A stretch of DNA of 64,000 nt, from positions 6,279,001 through 6,343,000 of the forward strand of contig NZ_JARUBM010000002.1 in the NCBI RefSeq assembly GCF_029626175.1, read 5' to 3'. The position numbers and the translations under genes were made by a program. A model generated the notes under the pieces. It made no database searches. It was not told the DNA's origin and saw only the letters and a list, made by a program, of their open reading frames with translations. Positions 55,648 through 64,000 of the stretch are shown here, one piece after another. Source of the stretch: Micromonospora sp. WMMD1082. GTDB lineage: Bacteria; Actinomycetota; Actinomycetes; Mycobacteriales; Micromonosporaceae. Position 1 is the stretch's first letter, and every line of letters starts with the position of its first letter.

Positions 55648-57323
55648 CCACCATCGCCACCGCGCCCGAGGCGACGCCGGACCCGCTGCTGCGCATCGCC
55701 GATGTCACGATCGACTACCGGACCGGACGCCGCCGGTGGAGCGCCGCCGTCCGGGGCGTCAGCCTGCACGTGGAACCGGGTGAGTTCGTCTCCCTCGTGG
55801 GGGAATCCGGCTCGGGCAAGACCACCCTGGTCCAGGGCGCCCTCGGGCTGCTGCCCGCCGCGGCGCGGATCCGGTCCGGCTCGATCGCCTACTCCGGCGT
55901 CGACGTCACCGGCTGGAACGACCGGCGGATGGCCCTGGTCCGCGGCAACTACGTGGGATTCATCCCGCAGGACCCCAACACCTCCCTCAACCCGGTCAAG
56001 AAGATCGGACAGCAGGTGATCGAGGCGGTCCGGTTCAACGAACCCCGGACGGCCGGCGCGGCACGCCACCGCGACGCCGCGCTGGAGAGCCTGCGCACCG
56101 CGGGTCTCACCGACGCCGAGCGGGTGTTCCAGCAGTACCCGCACGAACTCAGCGGCGGCATGAAGCAGCGCGCCCTCATCGCGATCGCGCTGGCCGGCCA
56201 ACCGAAGATCATCCTGGCCGACGAACCCACCAGCGCCCTCGACATCACCGTCCAGAAGGTCATCCTCGACCACCTGATGCGGCTGCGCGACGACCTCGGC
56301 ATCGGCATCCTGCTGGTCACCCACGACCTCGGCGTCGCGCTGGACCGCTCCGACCGGATCCTGGTCATGCAGCACGGCGAGATCGTCGAGCACGGCACCG
56401 TACGCCGGGTGCTGGCCAACCCCACCAACGACTACACCCGCCGGCTGCTCGACGCGGCCCCCACCCGGCACACCGGCCGGCTCGCACCGACCTCCGGCGT
56501 ACGGTCGGTCCCGGCCACCGCGCCGGCGATGCTGCGGGCGCACGCGCTCACCAAGACCTACCGGCTGCGTGGCCGGGGGCAGCGGCGTGAGCTGCGCGCA
56601 CTGGACGCCGCCGACCTGGTGCTGCGCGAAGGCACCACGCATGCGATCGTCGGTGAATCCGGTGCCGGGAAGTCCACGCTGGCGAGCATCCTGGTCGGCT
56701 TCACCACCGCCGACAGCGGCACGGTCCACATCGGCGACCGCGAGCTGACCGGGCTGCGCCGCGCGCAACTGCGGGAGCTGCGCCGGGACCTGCAGTTCGT
56801 CTTCCAGAACCCGTTCACCTCGCTCGACCCACGGTTCCCGGTGAGCCGGATCATCGCCGAGCCCCTGGACGCCTTCCGGCTGGTGCCCGGCCGGCGGCAG
56901 CGTACGGCCCGGGTGGTCGAGCTGCTGACGGCGGTGGCACTGGACGAGAGCTACCTGGACCGGCTGCCGAGCCAGCTCTCCGGCGGCCAGCGGCAACGGG
57001 TGGCCATCGCGCGGGCCATCGCCCTCAATCCCCGGATCCTGGTGCTCGACGAGGCGGTGAGCGCGCTCGACGTGTCGGTGCAGGCACAGATCCTGCAATT
57101 GCTGGTCGACCTGCAGGCCGAGCTGGGGCTCAGCTACGTCTTCGTCACCCACGACCTCGGCGTCGTCCGCCTGATCGCCGACGACGTCACGGTGATGAAG
57201 GACGGGGCGGTGGTCGAGACCGGCCCGGTCGCACAGGTGTTCCGCACCCCGGGGCACGACTACACCCGACAGCTACTGGCGGCGATCCCGGGCACCCGGC
57301 TCGCCGCTACCGACGCCCGCTAG
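55644..57323 (+). CDS. fused double ABC ATPase (DppD-DppF fusion)
   Basis: 559 aa with two complete ABC domains. Domain 1: [44 protein letters not shown]. Domain 2 from about residue 300: [47 protein letters not shown]. In domain 2 the Walker B reads DEA rather than DEP. The linker is short, and the C-terminal Cys cluster seen in the separate ATPases at 31.6-33.6 kb is missing, so it is a different lineage. GTG at 55644 is coupled to the permease gene. Confidence 0.9.
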   Translation: MTTIATAPEATPDPLLRIADVTIDYRTGRRRWSAAVRGVSLHVEPGEFVSLVGESGSGKTTLVQGALGLLPAAARIRSGSIAYSGVDVTGWNDRRMALVRGNYVGFIPQDPNTSLNPVKKIGQQVIEAVRFNEPRTAGAARHRDAALESLRTAGLTDAERVFQQYPHELSGGMKQRALIAIALAGQPKIILADEPTSALDITVQKVILDHLMRLRDDLGIGILLVTHDLGVALDRSDRILVMQHGEIVEHGTVRRVLANPTNDYTRRLLDAAPTRHTGRLAPTSGVRSVPATAPAMLRAHALTKTYRLRGRGQRRELRALDAADLVLREGTTHAIVGESGAGKSTLASILVGFTTADSGTVHIGDRELTGLRRAQLRELRRDLQFVFQNPFTSLDPRFPVSRIIAEPLDAFRLVPGRRQRTARVVELLTAVALDESYLDRLPSQLSGGQRQRVAIARAIALNPRILVLDEAVSALDVSVQAQILQLLVDLQAELGLSYVFVTHDLGVVRLIADDVTVMKDGAVVETGPVAQVFRTPGHDYTRQLLAAIPGTRLAATDAR

Positions 57324-57332
57324 GAGAAGCCC

Positions 57333-58577
57333 ATGTCCCGTCGACTGCACCTCAACGTCAACATCCTCAACGCGGGCGTCTTCGGTGGCTCGTGGCGCTT
57401 CCCGGGCACCGACGCCACCGCCAGCTACACGATCGAGCACTACACCTCGATCGCGAAGAGGGCCGAGCAGGCCCGACTCGACGCCGTCTTCCTGGCGGAC
57501 AGCCCGCTGCTCGACCCGAGCATCGCGCACCGCACCGGCAACAACCTCGAACCCAGCACCGTGCTGGCCCGCATCGCCGCGCAGACCGAGCGGATCGGCC
57601 TGATCGGGACGCTGTCGTCGTCCTACAACGACCCCGTCGAGCTGGCCCGCCGCCTCGGCGACCTCGACTACGTCAGCGGGGGCCGGTTCGGCTGGAACGT
57701 GGTGACCACCGCCGGGCCGGTGGCCGCCCGCAACTTCGGCCGCGCCGGCGAACCCGACCACGAACTGCGTTACCGGCGGGCCGCCGAGTTCGCCGCGCAC
57801 GTGATCGCCAGCTGGGCGGGGCGTACCGACCTCGCCTCCCCGCAGGGTCGCCCGGTGGTGGTCCAGGCCGGCGGCTCCCGCGACGGGCGCCGGCTGGCCG
57901 CCCAGGTCGGCGAGGTCATCTTCTCCGCCGACCAGGATCTCGACCATGCCCGGGCCTTCCGGGCGGAGATCCGCGACGGCGCCACCGCGTTCGGGCGCCG
58001 CCGGGAGGACGTCGTGATCCTGCCCGGCATCTCCACGGTGGTGGGCAGCACCGAGGCCGAGGCCCGCGCCCGGCGGGACCTGCTGGACGAGATCCTGCCC
58101 GACGCGTACGCCCGCAGCCGGCTCGCCGGCCAGCTCGGGATCTCCCTCGACGGGCTGCGCGACGACGAACCGATCCCCGCCGAACTGCTCGTCGACCCGG
58201 ACCACGCCGGTGGCTCGCAGACCTTCTACCGCATCGTCAAGGCGATCATCGACGACGAACGGCCGACCCTGGGCCAGCTGCTGAAGAAGCTCTCCGGCGG
58301 TGGCGGGCACCGCATCGTCGTCGGCACGCCGGAGCAGATCGCCGACGACATCGAAACCTGGTTCCGGGCCGGCGCCGCCGATGGCTTCAACGTGATGCCC
58401 GACGTGCTGCCGTCGGGCTTCGACGACTTCGCCGACCACGTGGTTCCCGAGCTACAGCGCCGCGGCCTGTTCCGGACCGAGTACGACGGACGGACCCTGC
58501 GCGAGCACCTCGGGCTCGCCCTGCCCGCGGCGTCGACCGGGGCGCATCCGCCCCGCGCCGTCGCCCCCGCCCGGTGA
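57333..58577 (+). CDS. NtaA/SnaA/DszA-family FMN-dependent monooxygenase, shortened
   Basis: 414-aa luciferase-fold monooxygenase. LHLNVNILNAGVFGGSWRFPGTD, IAAQTERIGLIGTLSSSYNDPVELARRLGDLDYVSGGRFGWNVVTT and AARNFG are the NtaA/DszA signatures. Members of this family use FMNH2 to oxidise dibenzothiophene sulfone, nitrilotriacetate or alkyl sulfones. Between HVIASWAGRTDLA and SPQGRPVVVQAGGSRDG I would expect about 35-40 more residues (the substrate-side loop), which are missing, so substrate access must differ. AGGAGA precedes the ATG at 57333. Follows the ATPase by 9 nt. Confidence 0.82.
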   Translation: MSRRLHLNVNILNAGVFGGSWRFPGTDATASYTIEHYTSIAKRAEQARLDAVFLADSPLLDPSIAHRTGNNLEPSTVLARIAAQTERIGLIGTLSSSYNDPVELARRLGDLDYVSGGRFGWNVVTTAGPVAARNFGRAGEPDHELRYRRAAEFAAHVIASWAGRTDLASPQGRPVVVQAGGSRDGRRLAAQVGEVIFSADQDLDHARAFRAEIRDGATAFGRRREDVVILPGISTVVGSTEAEARARRDLLDEILPDAYARSRLAGQLGISLDGLRDDEPIPAELLVDPDHAGGSQTFYRIVKAIIDDERPTLGQLLKKLSGGGGHRIVVGTPEQIADDIETWFRAGAADGFNVMPDVLPSGFDDFADHVVPELQRRGLFRTEYDGRTLREHLGLALPAASTGAHPPRAVAPAR

Positions 58578-58628
58578 GCCCGGCCACCCCACCGCGCCAC
58601 CCAACGCGCACCTGGAGGTAATCGATCC

Positions 58629-59597
58629 ATGAGTACAGCCATCCAACTCGCCCTCGCGGTCGGGGTACCGGACCCGCACCGGGTCGACGGCCCGGCGGTG
58701 GTCTCCCTGGCCGGGGCGCGCACCATCGCGGCCGCCGCCGAACAGGTCGGTGTCGCGGCGATCCGGCTCGTCGACAGCGGGCCGCCCGGGCGCACCCTCG
58801 ACCCGACCGTGGTGGCCGCCTACCTGGCCGGGGTCCACGGCGGCGTCGGATATGTCGCCGAGATCCCGACCACCCGCCACGCGCCGTACAACGTCGCCCG
58901 CCGCGTCCTCTCCCTCGACCGGGCCACGGCCGGTCGCGCCGGCATCGCCCTGCACCCCGGCCAGGGCGACGAGGTGAGTACGGCGACCGCACCGGACCCG
59001 GACGCGGCGGACCCCAGCGGCCGCTGGGCGGAGTACGCCCGGGTGCTGACCCGGCTGTGGGAGTCGTTTCCGCGGGCCGCGCTCGTCGGCGACCAGCAGG
59101 CCGGCATCGTCGTCGACACGGCACTGGTCGCGCCGATCCACCACGAGGGCGTCTACTACCGGGTCGCCGGCCCGCTGGACGGGCCCTCCTCCCGGCAGGG
59201 CCGGCCGGTCGTCGTCGCCGACCTGGGCACCCTCGACGTGGCGGCGATCGCGGAGTCCGCGGACATCGTCGTGGTCGACCGGTGGCGGGCCGCCGGCGCC
59301 CACGCCGCGCTGACCGACGCCCTGCACCGCGCCGGCCGCTCCCGACCGGACGTCGCGCTGCTCGGCCGCGCCGAGCTGGCCGGGTACGACCCGAGCGCCA
59401 CGGCCTTCGGCGACGAGCTGCGCGCCTGGGCCGCCGAGCACCAGCTCGACGGCGTCGAGCTGGTCGCCAGGGGCGGCACGGGGACGGTGGTCGCCGCGCT
59501 GCGGGCGGTGGTGCCCCAACTGACGGAGCACCGCCCGTCACCGCCCACGCTGCGGGCCGCGGTGGGCCTGCCCGAGGTCGCGGCGGTGCTGGCATGA
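58629..59597 (+). CDS. degenerate luciferase-like (LLM) flavin-dependent protein
   Basis: 322 aa. Distantly NtaA-like: TIAAAAEQVGVAAIRLVDSG, VVAAYLAGVHGGVGYVAEIPTTRHAPYNVARRVLSLDRATAGRAG, VLTRLWESFP, HHEGVYYRVAGPLDGP and RQGRPVVVADLG. It keeps the loop that the preceding monooxygenase lacks, but the SGGR-W-N-V motif has become TAGRAGIAL and the usual flavin-side residues are not evident. It may be a partner subunit or a decayed enzyme. GGAGG lies upstream of the ATG. Its stop overlaps the next gene start (ATGA). Confidence 0.68.
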   Translation: MSTAIQLALAVGVPDPHRVDGPAVVSLAGARTIAAAAEQVGVAAIRLVDSGPPGRTLDPTVVAAYLAGVHGGVGYVAEIPTTRHAPYNVARRVLSLDRATAGRAGIALHPGQGDEVSTATAPDPDAADPSGRWAEYARVLTRLWESFPRAALVGDQQAGIVVDTALVAPIHHEGVYYRVAGPLDGPSSRQGRPVVVADLGTLDVAAIAESADIVVVDRWRAAGAHAALTDALHRAGRSRPDVALLGRAELAGYDPSATAFGDELRAWAAEHQLDGVELVARGGTGTVVAALRAVVPQLTEHRPSPPTLRAAVGLPEVAAVLA

Positions 59598-60865
59598 CCG
59601 CCGGGCTGGTCGGCACCGCCACGGCCGACACCGCCACGACCGACACCGCCACAGCCGACACCGCCGCCACGACCCCCGTGCCCGCCGCCGGTCACACCGT
59701 CGACGGCATCCGCGCCGCCATCCGGCCGATCCTGGCCCGCCTGCAGGCCAGTGCCGCCGCCCGCGAGCAGGCCCGGGACTACGCGTTCGACGACGTGCGG
59801 GCGCTGGCCGAGCAGCGCATCACGCTGACCGGTATCGCCCACGCCGACGGCGGTGCGGGCGGCACCGTACGGGACACGGCCGACCTGGTCATCGCCATCG
59901 CCCGGGCCGACTCCAACGTGGCCCAGGCGCTGCGTGGCAGCTTCCTCACCGCCCACCAGGTGGCGACCCGCCCCGACCTGCCCCACCGGGCGGTGACCCT
60001 GCGGCGGCTACGCGACGGTGACCTGTTCGCCGGCACCGCCAACGAACGCACCGGCGGGGCCAACGGGTCCGTCACCACCACCATCCGCCGCGACGGCGAC
60101 GGGTACGTCGTCAACGGCGAGAAGTACTACTCGACGGGCGGGCTCTACGCCTCCTGGTTCTCCGGCTCCGCCAAGGACGAGCACGGCACCCTGTTCGGGT
60201 TCACCGTGCCGGTGGACCGCGAGGGCGTGCAGCGGCTCGACGACTTCGACGCCGTCGGCCAGCGGCTGACCGCCAGCGGCACCACCCGGCTGATCAACGT
60301 GCGGGTCTCCCCCGACGAGGTCGTGGTGCGGGACAACACCCGGCTGGCCAATCCGTGGCTCGGCTCCTTCGCCCAGCTCTACCTGGCCGCGGTCGAGGCG
60401 GGCATCGCCGCCGCGACGCTCGACGACGCGGTCCGGTTCGTCCGCGAGAAGGCCCGGCCGATCAAGCACAGCACGGCGGACCGCAGCAGCGACGACCCGT
60501 ACGTCCGCATCACCGTGGGCGAGATCGCCGCCCGCGCCCAGGCCGCCCGGTCGGTGGTGCTGTTCGCCGCCGACGTGCTGGAGAGTGTGCGGGGACTGAC
60601 CGGCCGGTCGGCGCGGGCCGCCGGTGCCGAGGCCGCAGTCACCGTGGCCCAGACCGGCGTGCTCGCCATCGAGTCCGCGCTGCGCGCCGCCGAGCTGCTC
60701 TTCGACGTCGCCGGTGGCTCGATCACCAGCCGCGATCTCGGCTTCGACCGGCACTGGCGCAACGCCCGTACGGTCGCCAACCACAACCCGCGACAGTGGA
60801 AGGCTTCGGTGGCCGGGGCGTACCACCTGGTCGGCGAGGAACCGCCGACCACGGGTCTCTTCTGA
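59594..60865 (+). CDS. DszC/SfnB-like flavin monooxygenase (acyl-CoA dehydrogenase fold)
   Basis: 423 aa. The first 30 residues are a Thr/Ala/Asp repeat (TADTATTDTATADTAATT) encoded by tandem copies of about 15 bp near 59617-59670. The core is the DszC-type fold: SNVAQALRGSFLTAHQV, GTANERTGGANGS, NGEKYYSTGGLYASWFSG, DAVGQRLTASGTTRL, and FDRHWRNARTVANHNPRQWK at the C-terminus. Such enzymes oxygenate sulfur atoms with FMNH2. It is a distant paralogue of the SfnB-like protein at 19,065. ATG at 59594 is coupled to the preceding gene. Confidence 0.82.
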   Translation: MTAGLVGTATADTATTDTATADTAATTPVPAAGHTVDGIRAAIRPILARLQASAAAREQARDYAFDDVRALAEQRITLTGIAHADGGAGGTVRDTADLVIAIARADSNVAQALRGSFLTAHQVATRPDLPHRAVTLRRLRDGDLFAGTANERTGGANGSVTTTIRRDGDGYVVNGEKYYSTGGLYASWFSGSAKDEHGTLFGFTVPVDREGVQRLDDFDAVGQRLTASGTTRLINVRVSPDEVVVRDNTRLANPWLGSFAQLYLAAVEAGIAAATLDDAVRFVREKARPIKHSTADRSSDDPYVRITVGEIAARAQAARSVVLFAADVLESVRGLTGRSARAAGAEAAVTVAQTGVLAIESALRAAELLFDVAGGSITSRDLGFDRHWRNARTVANHNPRQWKASVAGAYHLVGEEPPTTGLF

Positions 60866-60881
60866 GGGAAGAAGGAAGCTG

Positions 60882-61922
60882 ATGACCATCAAGGCAGACC
60901 GCGTCCTGGGCCGCACCGGCGTCCTGGTCACCCCGCTAACGCTCGGCACGATGAACTTCGGCCGGTGGCAGGAGGAGGGCGAGAGCATCCGGATCATCCA
61001 GGCCGCCCTCGACGCCGGCATCACCGCCGTCGACACCGCCGACGTCTACAGCCAGGGCAGCTCCGAGGAGATCATCGCCAAGGCGATCACGGGACGCCGC
61101 GACGACGTCTTCCTGGCCACCAAGTTCCACGGCCAGCTCGGCGACAACCCCCAGCACGCGGGCAACTCGCGCCGCTGGATCACCCGGGCGGTGGAGGACA
61201 GCCTGCGCCGGCTCGGCACCGACCACCTCGACCTCTACCAGGCGCACCGGCCGGATCCGCGGACCGACCTGCTGGAGACGCTGCAGACCCTCGACGGCCT
61301 GGTCCGCCAGGGCAAGATCCGCTACTACGGCACCTCCGTCTTCCCCGCCCACCAGCTCGTCGAGGCACACTGGCTGGCCGAGAAGCACGGGCTCATCGCC
61401 CCGCACACCGAGCAGCTACCGTATTCCCTGCTCGTCCGCAGCGCCGAGCGGGAGGTCTTCCCCGTCGCCCGGAAGTACGGCGTCGGCGTCCTCAGTTACG
61501 GCCCGCTGGCCGCCGGCTGGCTCTCCGGGAAGTACCGTATCGGCGGCGAGCAGCCGGCCTCCGCCCGCGCCGACCTCATTCCCGGCCGGTTCGACATCAA
61601 CCTCGACCGCAACCACCGCAAGCTGGCCGCCGCCGACGCCCTGGCCCGGCTCGCCGAGGAACACGGCCTGACCCTGGTCGACCTGGCCGTCGCGTTCGCG
61701 CTCCACCATCCGGCCGTCAGCAGCGTCATCATCGGCCCCCGCACCCTCGACCACCTGGAGGGCTACCTCAAGGCGGCCACCGTCGAACTCGACACACACC
61801 TCCTCGACCGGATCGACGAGATCGTCGACCCGGGCACCCACTTCATCGAGCGCGACACCGGCCGGGACACCCCGTCCCTGACGCCCGCCGCGCTGCGCCG
61901 CACCCATCCGACCGACACCTGA
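60882..61922 (+). CDS. aldo/keto reductase
   Basis: 346-aa NADPH-dependent reductase with a TIM-barrel fold. Catalytic tetrad visible: Asp and Tyr in DTADVYSQG, Lys in ATKFHG, His in LYQAHRPDP. Cofactor-end motif SSVIIGPRTLDHL. Preceded by GAAGGAAGCTG. In this operon it may reduce an aldehyde or ketone left after C-S cleavage; that role is inference from position only. Confidence 0.88.
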   Translation: MTIKADRVLGRTGVLVTPLTLGTMNFGRWQEEGESIRIIQAALDAGITAVDTADVYSQGSSEEIIAKAITGRRDDVFLATKFHGQLGDNPQHAGNSRRWITRAVEDSLRRLGTDHLDLYQAHRPDPRTDLLETLQTLDGLVRQGKIRYYGTSVFPAHQLVEAHWLAEKHGLIAPHTEQLPYSLLVRSAEREVFPVARKYGVGVLSYGPLAAGWLSGKYRIGGEQPASARADLIPGRFDINLDRNHRKLAAADALARLAEEHGLTLVDLAVAFALHHPAVSSVIIGPRTLDHLEGYLKAATVELDTHLLDRIDEIVDPGTHFIERDTGRDTPSLTPAALRRTHPTDT

Positions 61923-61943
61923 GAGCCCCGGAGGAAGACACCC

Positions 61944-62975
61944 ATGAGCTATGGCGCCTTCGCGCAGACCTACGCCGCCGCCGAGGACCGCTACCAGCGG
62001 CTTGAGTACCGCCGGGCCGGCGACTCCGGGCTCGACCTGCCCGCCTTCTCCTTCGGTCTGTGGCAGAAGTTCGGCACCGACTACCCGTTCCACACCCAGC
62101 GGGACATCGTGCTGCACGCCTTCGACCTCGGCATCACCCACTTCGACAACGCCGACCGCTACGGCCCACCCCACCGGGCCGCGCAGCAGTTCTTCGGGGA
62201 GGTGCTCCGTCGGGACCTGGCCCCCTACCGGGACGAGTTGATCCTGTCCACCAAGGCCGGTAACCCGATCGGCCCGAGCCCCTACCTCCGGGGCGGCTCC
62301 CGCAAGTCGCTGCTCACCTCGCTGGAGCACAGCCTGCGTGACCTGGGCACCGACTACGTCGACATCTTCTACAGCCACAGCCCCGACCTCACCACGCCGC
62401 TGGAGGAGACGGTGGGCGCCCTGGCCAGCGCGGTGCAGCAGGGCAAGGCGCTCTACGTGGGGATCTCCAACTACGCCACCGAGCGCGCGCAGGAGATCGC
62501 CGCACTGCTGCGCCAGGCGGGCGTACCGCTGCTGGTCCACCAGCCGCGCTACTCCATCTTCGACCGTCGCCCCGAACTCGACGGCCTGCTCAAGCTGGCC
62601 GCCGAGGAGGGCTTCGGTCTGGTCGTCTACTCGCCGCTGGCGCAGGGCCTGCTCACCGACAAGTACCTCGACGGCATCCCGGACGGCGCCCGGGCCCGCA
62701 ACAGCACCTTCCTGCTACCCGACGTCATCGACGACACCTACCGGCAGCGGGCCGGCGCACTCCACCAGATCGCCGAGCAACGCGGCCAGTCCCTGGCGCA
62801 GCTGGCGTTGCAGTGGGTCCTGCGACAGCCCCAGGTGACCTCCGCCCTGATCGGCGCCAGCTCCACCTGGCAACTGGACCACAACGTCAAGGCGCTCGAC
62901 TTCCCGCCGCTGACCGAGCAGGAGCTGGCGCTCATCGACGAGCACGGCGTACACGGGACGGGGTTGAAGCTCTGA
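61944..62975 (+). CDS. aldo/keto reductase, YghZ-like
   Basis: 343 aa, of the glyceraldehyde-3-phosphate reductase (YghZ) group. N-terminus [29 protein letters not shown]; catalytic [22 protein letters not shown] and FYSHSPD; cofactor region [27 protein letters not shown] upstream of the ATG. Second reductase of the operon; only about 30% of positions look shared with its neighbour by eye, so it is not a recent duplicate. Confidence 0.88.
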   Translation: MSYGAFAQTYAAAEDRYQRLEYRRAGDSGLDLPAFSFGLWQKFGTDYPFHTQRDIVLHAFDLGITHFDNADRYGPPHRAAQQFFGEVLRRDLAPYRDELILSTKAGNPIGPSPYLRGGSRKSLLTSLEHSLRDLGTDYVDIFYSHSPDLTTPLEETVGALASAVQQGKALYVGISNYATERAQEIAALLRQAGVPLLVHQPRYSIFDRRPELDGLLKLAAEEGFGLVVYSPLAQGLLTDKYLDGIPDGARARNSTFLLPDVIDDTYRQRAGALHQIAEQRGQSLAQLALQWVLRQPQVTSALIGASSTWQLDHNVKALDFPPLTEQELALIDEHGVHGTGLKL

Positions 62976-62976
62976 G

Positions 62977-64000
62977 ATGACCGACCTGGCTGCACCGATC
63001 GGCGCCGGCGTCGCGGACGGACGCCCGTTCCGCCTGGGCTTCCTCCTGCACCTGGACGGCGACGCACCGCCGGCGCGGGCCTACCGGGAGGCCGTCGAGG
63101 TGTTCGTGGCCGCGGAGGAACTGGGCTACGACTCCGGGTGGGCCATCCAACGGCACTTCCGGCAGGGCCGCGAGCACGTCTCCGCCCCGCTGGTGGTGCT
63201 CGCCGCGATCGCCGAGCACACCACCCGCATCGGGTTGGGCACCGGTGTGCTCGTCCTCCCGCTGGAGGATCCCCTCAAGGTCGCCGAGGACGCGGCCACC
63301 CTCGACGCCCTCAGCGGCGGCCGGCTCGAACTCGGCGTCGGCTCGGGCCCGTTCCCGGGCGCCTGGGAGGCGTTCGGGAAGGACCTGGCCGACCGACACC
63401 GGCTCTTCGACGTCGCGGTGACCCGGCTGCACCAGGTGCTGGACGCCGCCCCGCTCAACAGCCTCGGCGAGGTGCTCCACCCACCGGCCGACGGGCTACG
63501 GCGACGGCTCTGGCAGGCCACCACCAGCGATCCGGAACGGGCAGTCGCGGCGGCGGCCGCCGCCGGCCGCGCCGGCGACGGGCTGCAACTCTCCCGCGCC
63601 ACCGGCTGGCGCGGCAGCACCGTACGGAGGCGCAGCGGCACCAGGCCGACTGGATCGCCGCCTACCGCGCGGCGTGGCGCGACCCCGACCACCCGCCCCG
63701 GGTGCAGGTCTCCCGGGCCGCCTACCCACACCCCGACCGTACGCAGGCCGTCCGGCTGGTCACCCCCGGCGTCCGCCGCTGGCAGAGCTGGCTGTCCGCC
63801 CGGCGCGACGTCGCGGGCCTCGACGTCGAGGAGTACCTGGCCGCCGACGGCGCGCTGCTCGGGCCGCCCGAGGCGATCGCGGCGCAGCTGGCCACCGACC
63901 CGGCGCTGCGGCACGCCACCGACCTGCTGGTGAGCTTCGTCCCGGGGGTACCCGACCTCGCCGAACATCTGCGGCTGCTCGCCGCCGCAGCGCAGGACCT
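62977..64000 (+). pseudogene. luciferase-like (LLM) oxidoreductase, frameshifted and cut by window end
   Basis: The N-terminal 205 residues are a good LLM protein ([78 protein letters not shown]). Near 63,600-63,625 homology leaves this frame. The original frame runs on as a Pro/Arg/Thr-rich stretch to a stop at 63,933. From 63,624 another frame continues sensibly to the edge: [34 protein letters not shown] and [13 protein letters not shown]. One lost base (or two gained) explains this. It is either a sequencing error or a recent pseudogene. Starts one base after the previous stop. Confidence 0.72.

Overview
The window is very GC-rich, densely packed DNA with GTG, TTG and ATG starts and many four-base ATGA/GTGA stop-start overlaps. 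Arabinose and polyol import operons, CUT1 sugar importers without their own ATPase, DUF397/XRE-DUF5753 gene pairs and dispersed long-armed palindromes all point to an actinomycete. Micromonosporaceae (Micromonospora-like) is my best guess. That is inference from gene style, because no rRNA or tRNA gene is present.

Sugar block 1 (1-13,780, all minus strand). An L-arabinose operon runs araB - araD - four-gene ribose-type (YtfQ/YtfR/YtfT/YjfF-like) importer - araA, with araA cut by the window start. Upstream, a second operon encodes a ChvE/MmsA/MmsB-type monosaccharide importer followed by a ROK regulator. Both operons start from promoters of the same build, with a near-identical LacI-type operator laid over the -10 box. 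No matching repressor is encoded nearby.

Sulfur block 1 (13,874-20,354) holds an FMN reductase, a truncated flavin reductase, a DUF1684 protein behind a Cys-ending leader peptide, the sulfonate importer ssuBAC and an SfnB-type flavoprotein. Sugar block 2 (20,404-27,053) is a glycogen-debranching-type enzyme divergent from a LacI regulator and a CUT1 importer, with twin operators between them. Sulfur block 2 (27,056-31,503) is a sulfate importer (SBP-CysT-CysW-CysA) next to an Rrf2 regulator. A complete oligopeptide importer (31,616-36,970) follows.

The middle (37,133-43,000) carries an M23 peptidase, a universal stress protein, a MerR/MFS pair and two XRE-type regulators with small partner genes. 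A polyol operon (42,934-47,960: DeoR regulator, SmoE/F/G-like importer, polyol dehydrogenase) comes next. An ECF sigma factor operon with two paralogous beta-trefoil-like surface proteins lies at 48,217-50,289.

Sulfur block 3 (50,409-64,000) is the most unusual region. An SsuD-like monooxygenase is divergent from a long plus-strand operon: leader peptide, family-5 solute-binding protein, two permeases, a fused double ATPase, an NtaA/DszA-type monooxygenase, a second degenerate luciferase-like protein, a DszC/SfnB-like flavoprotein, two aldo/keto reductases and a frameshifted luciferase-like gene that runs off the window. A 17-bp palindromic motif, CCTAY-N7-RTAGG, sits in the core promoters of all three sulfur blocks. 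I propose it as the operator of one sulfur regulon, possibly read by the Rrf2 protein encoded at 31,057-31,503.
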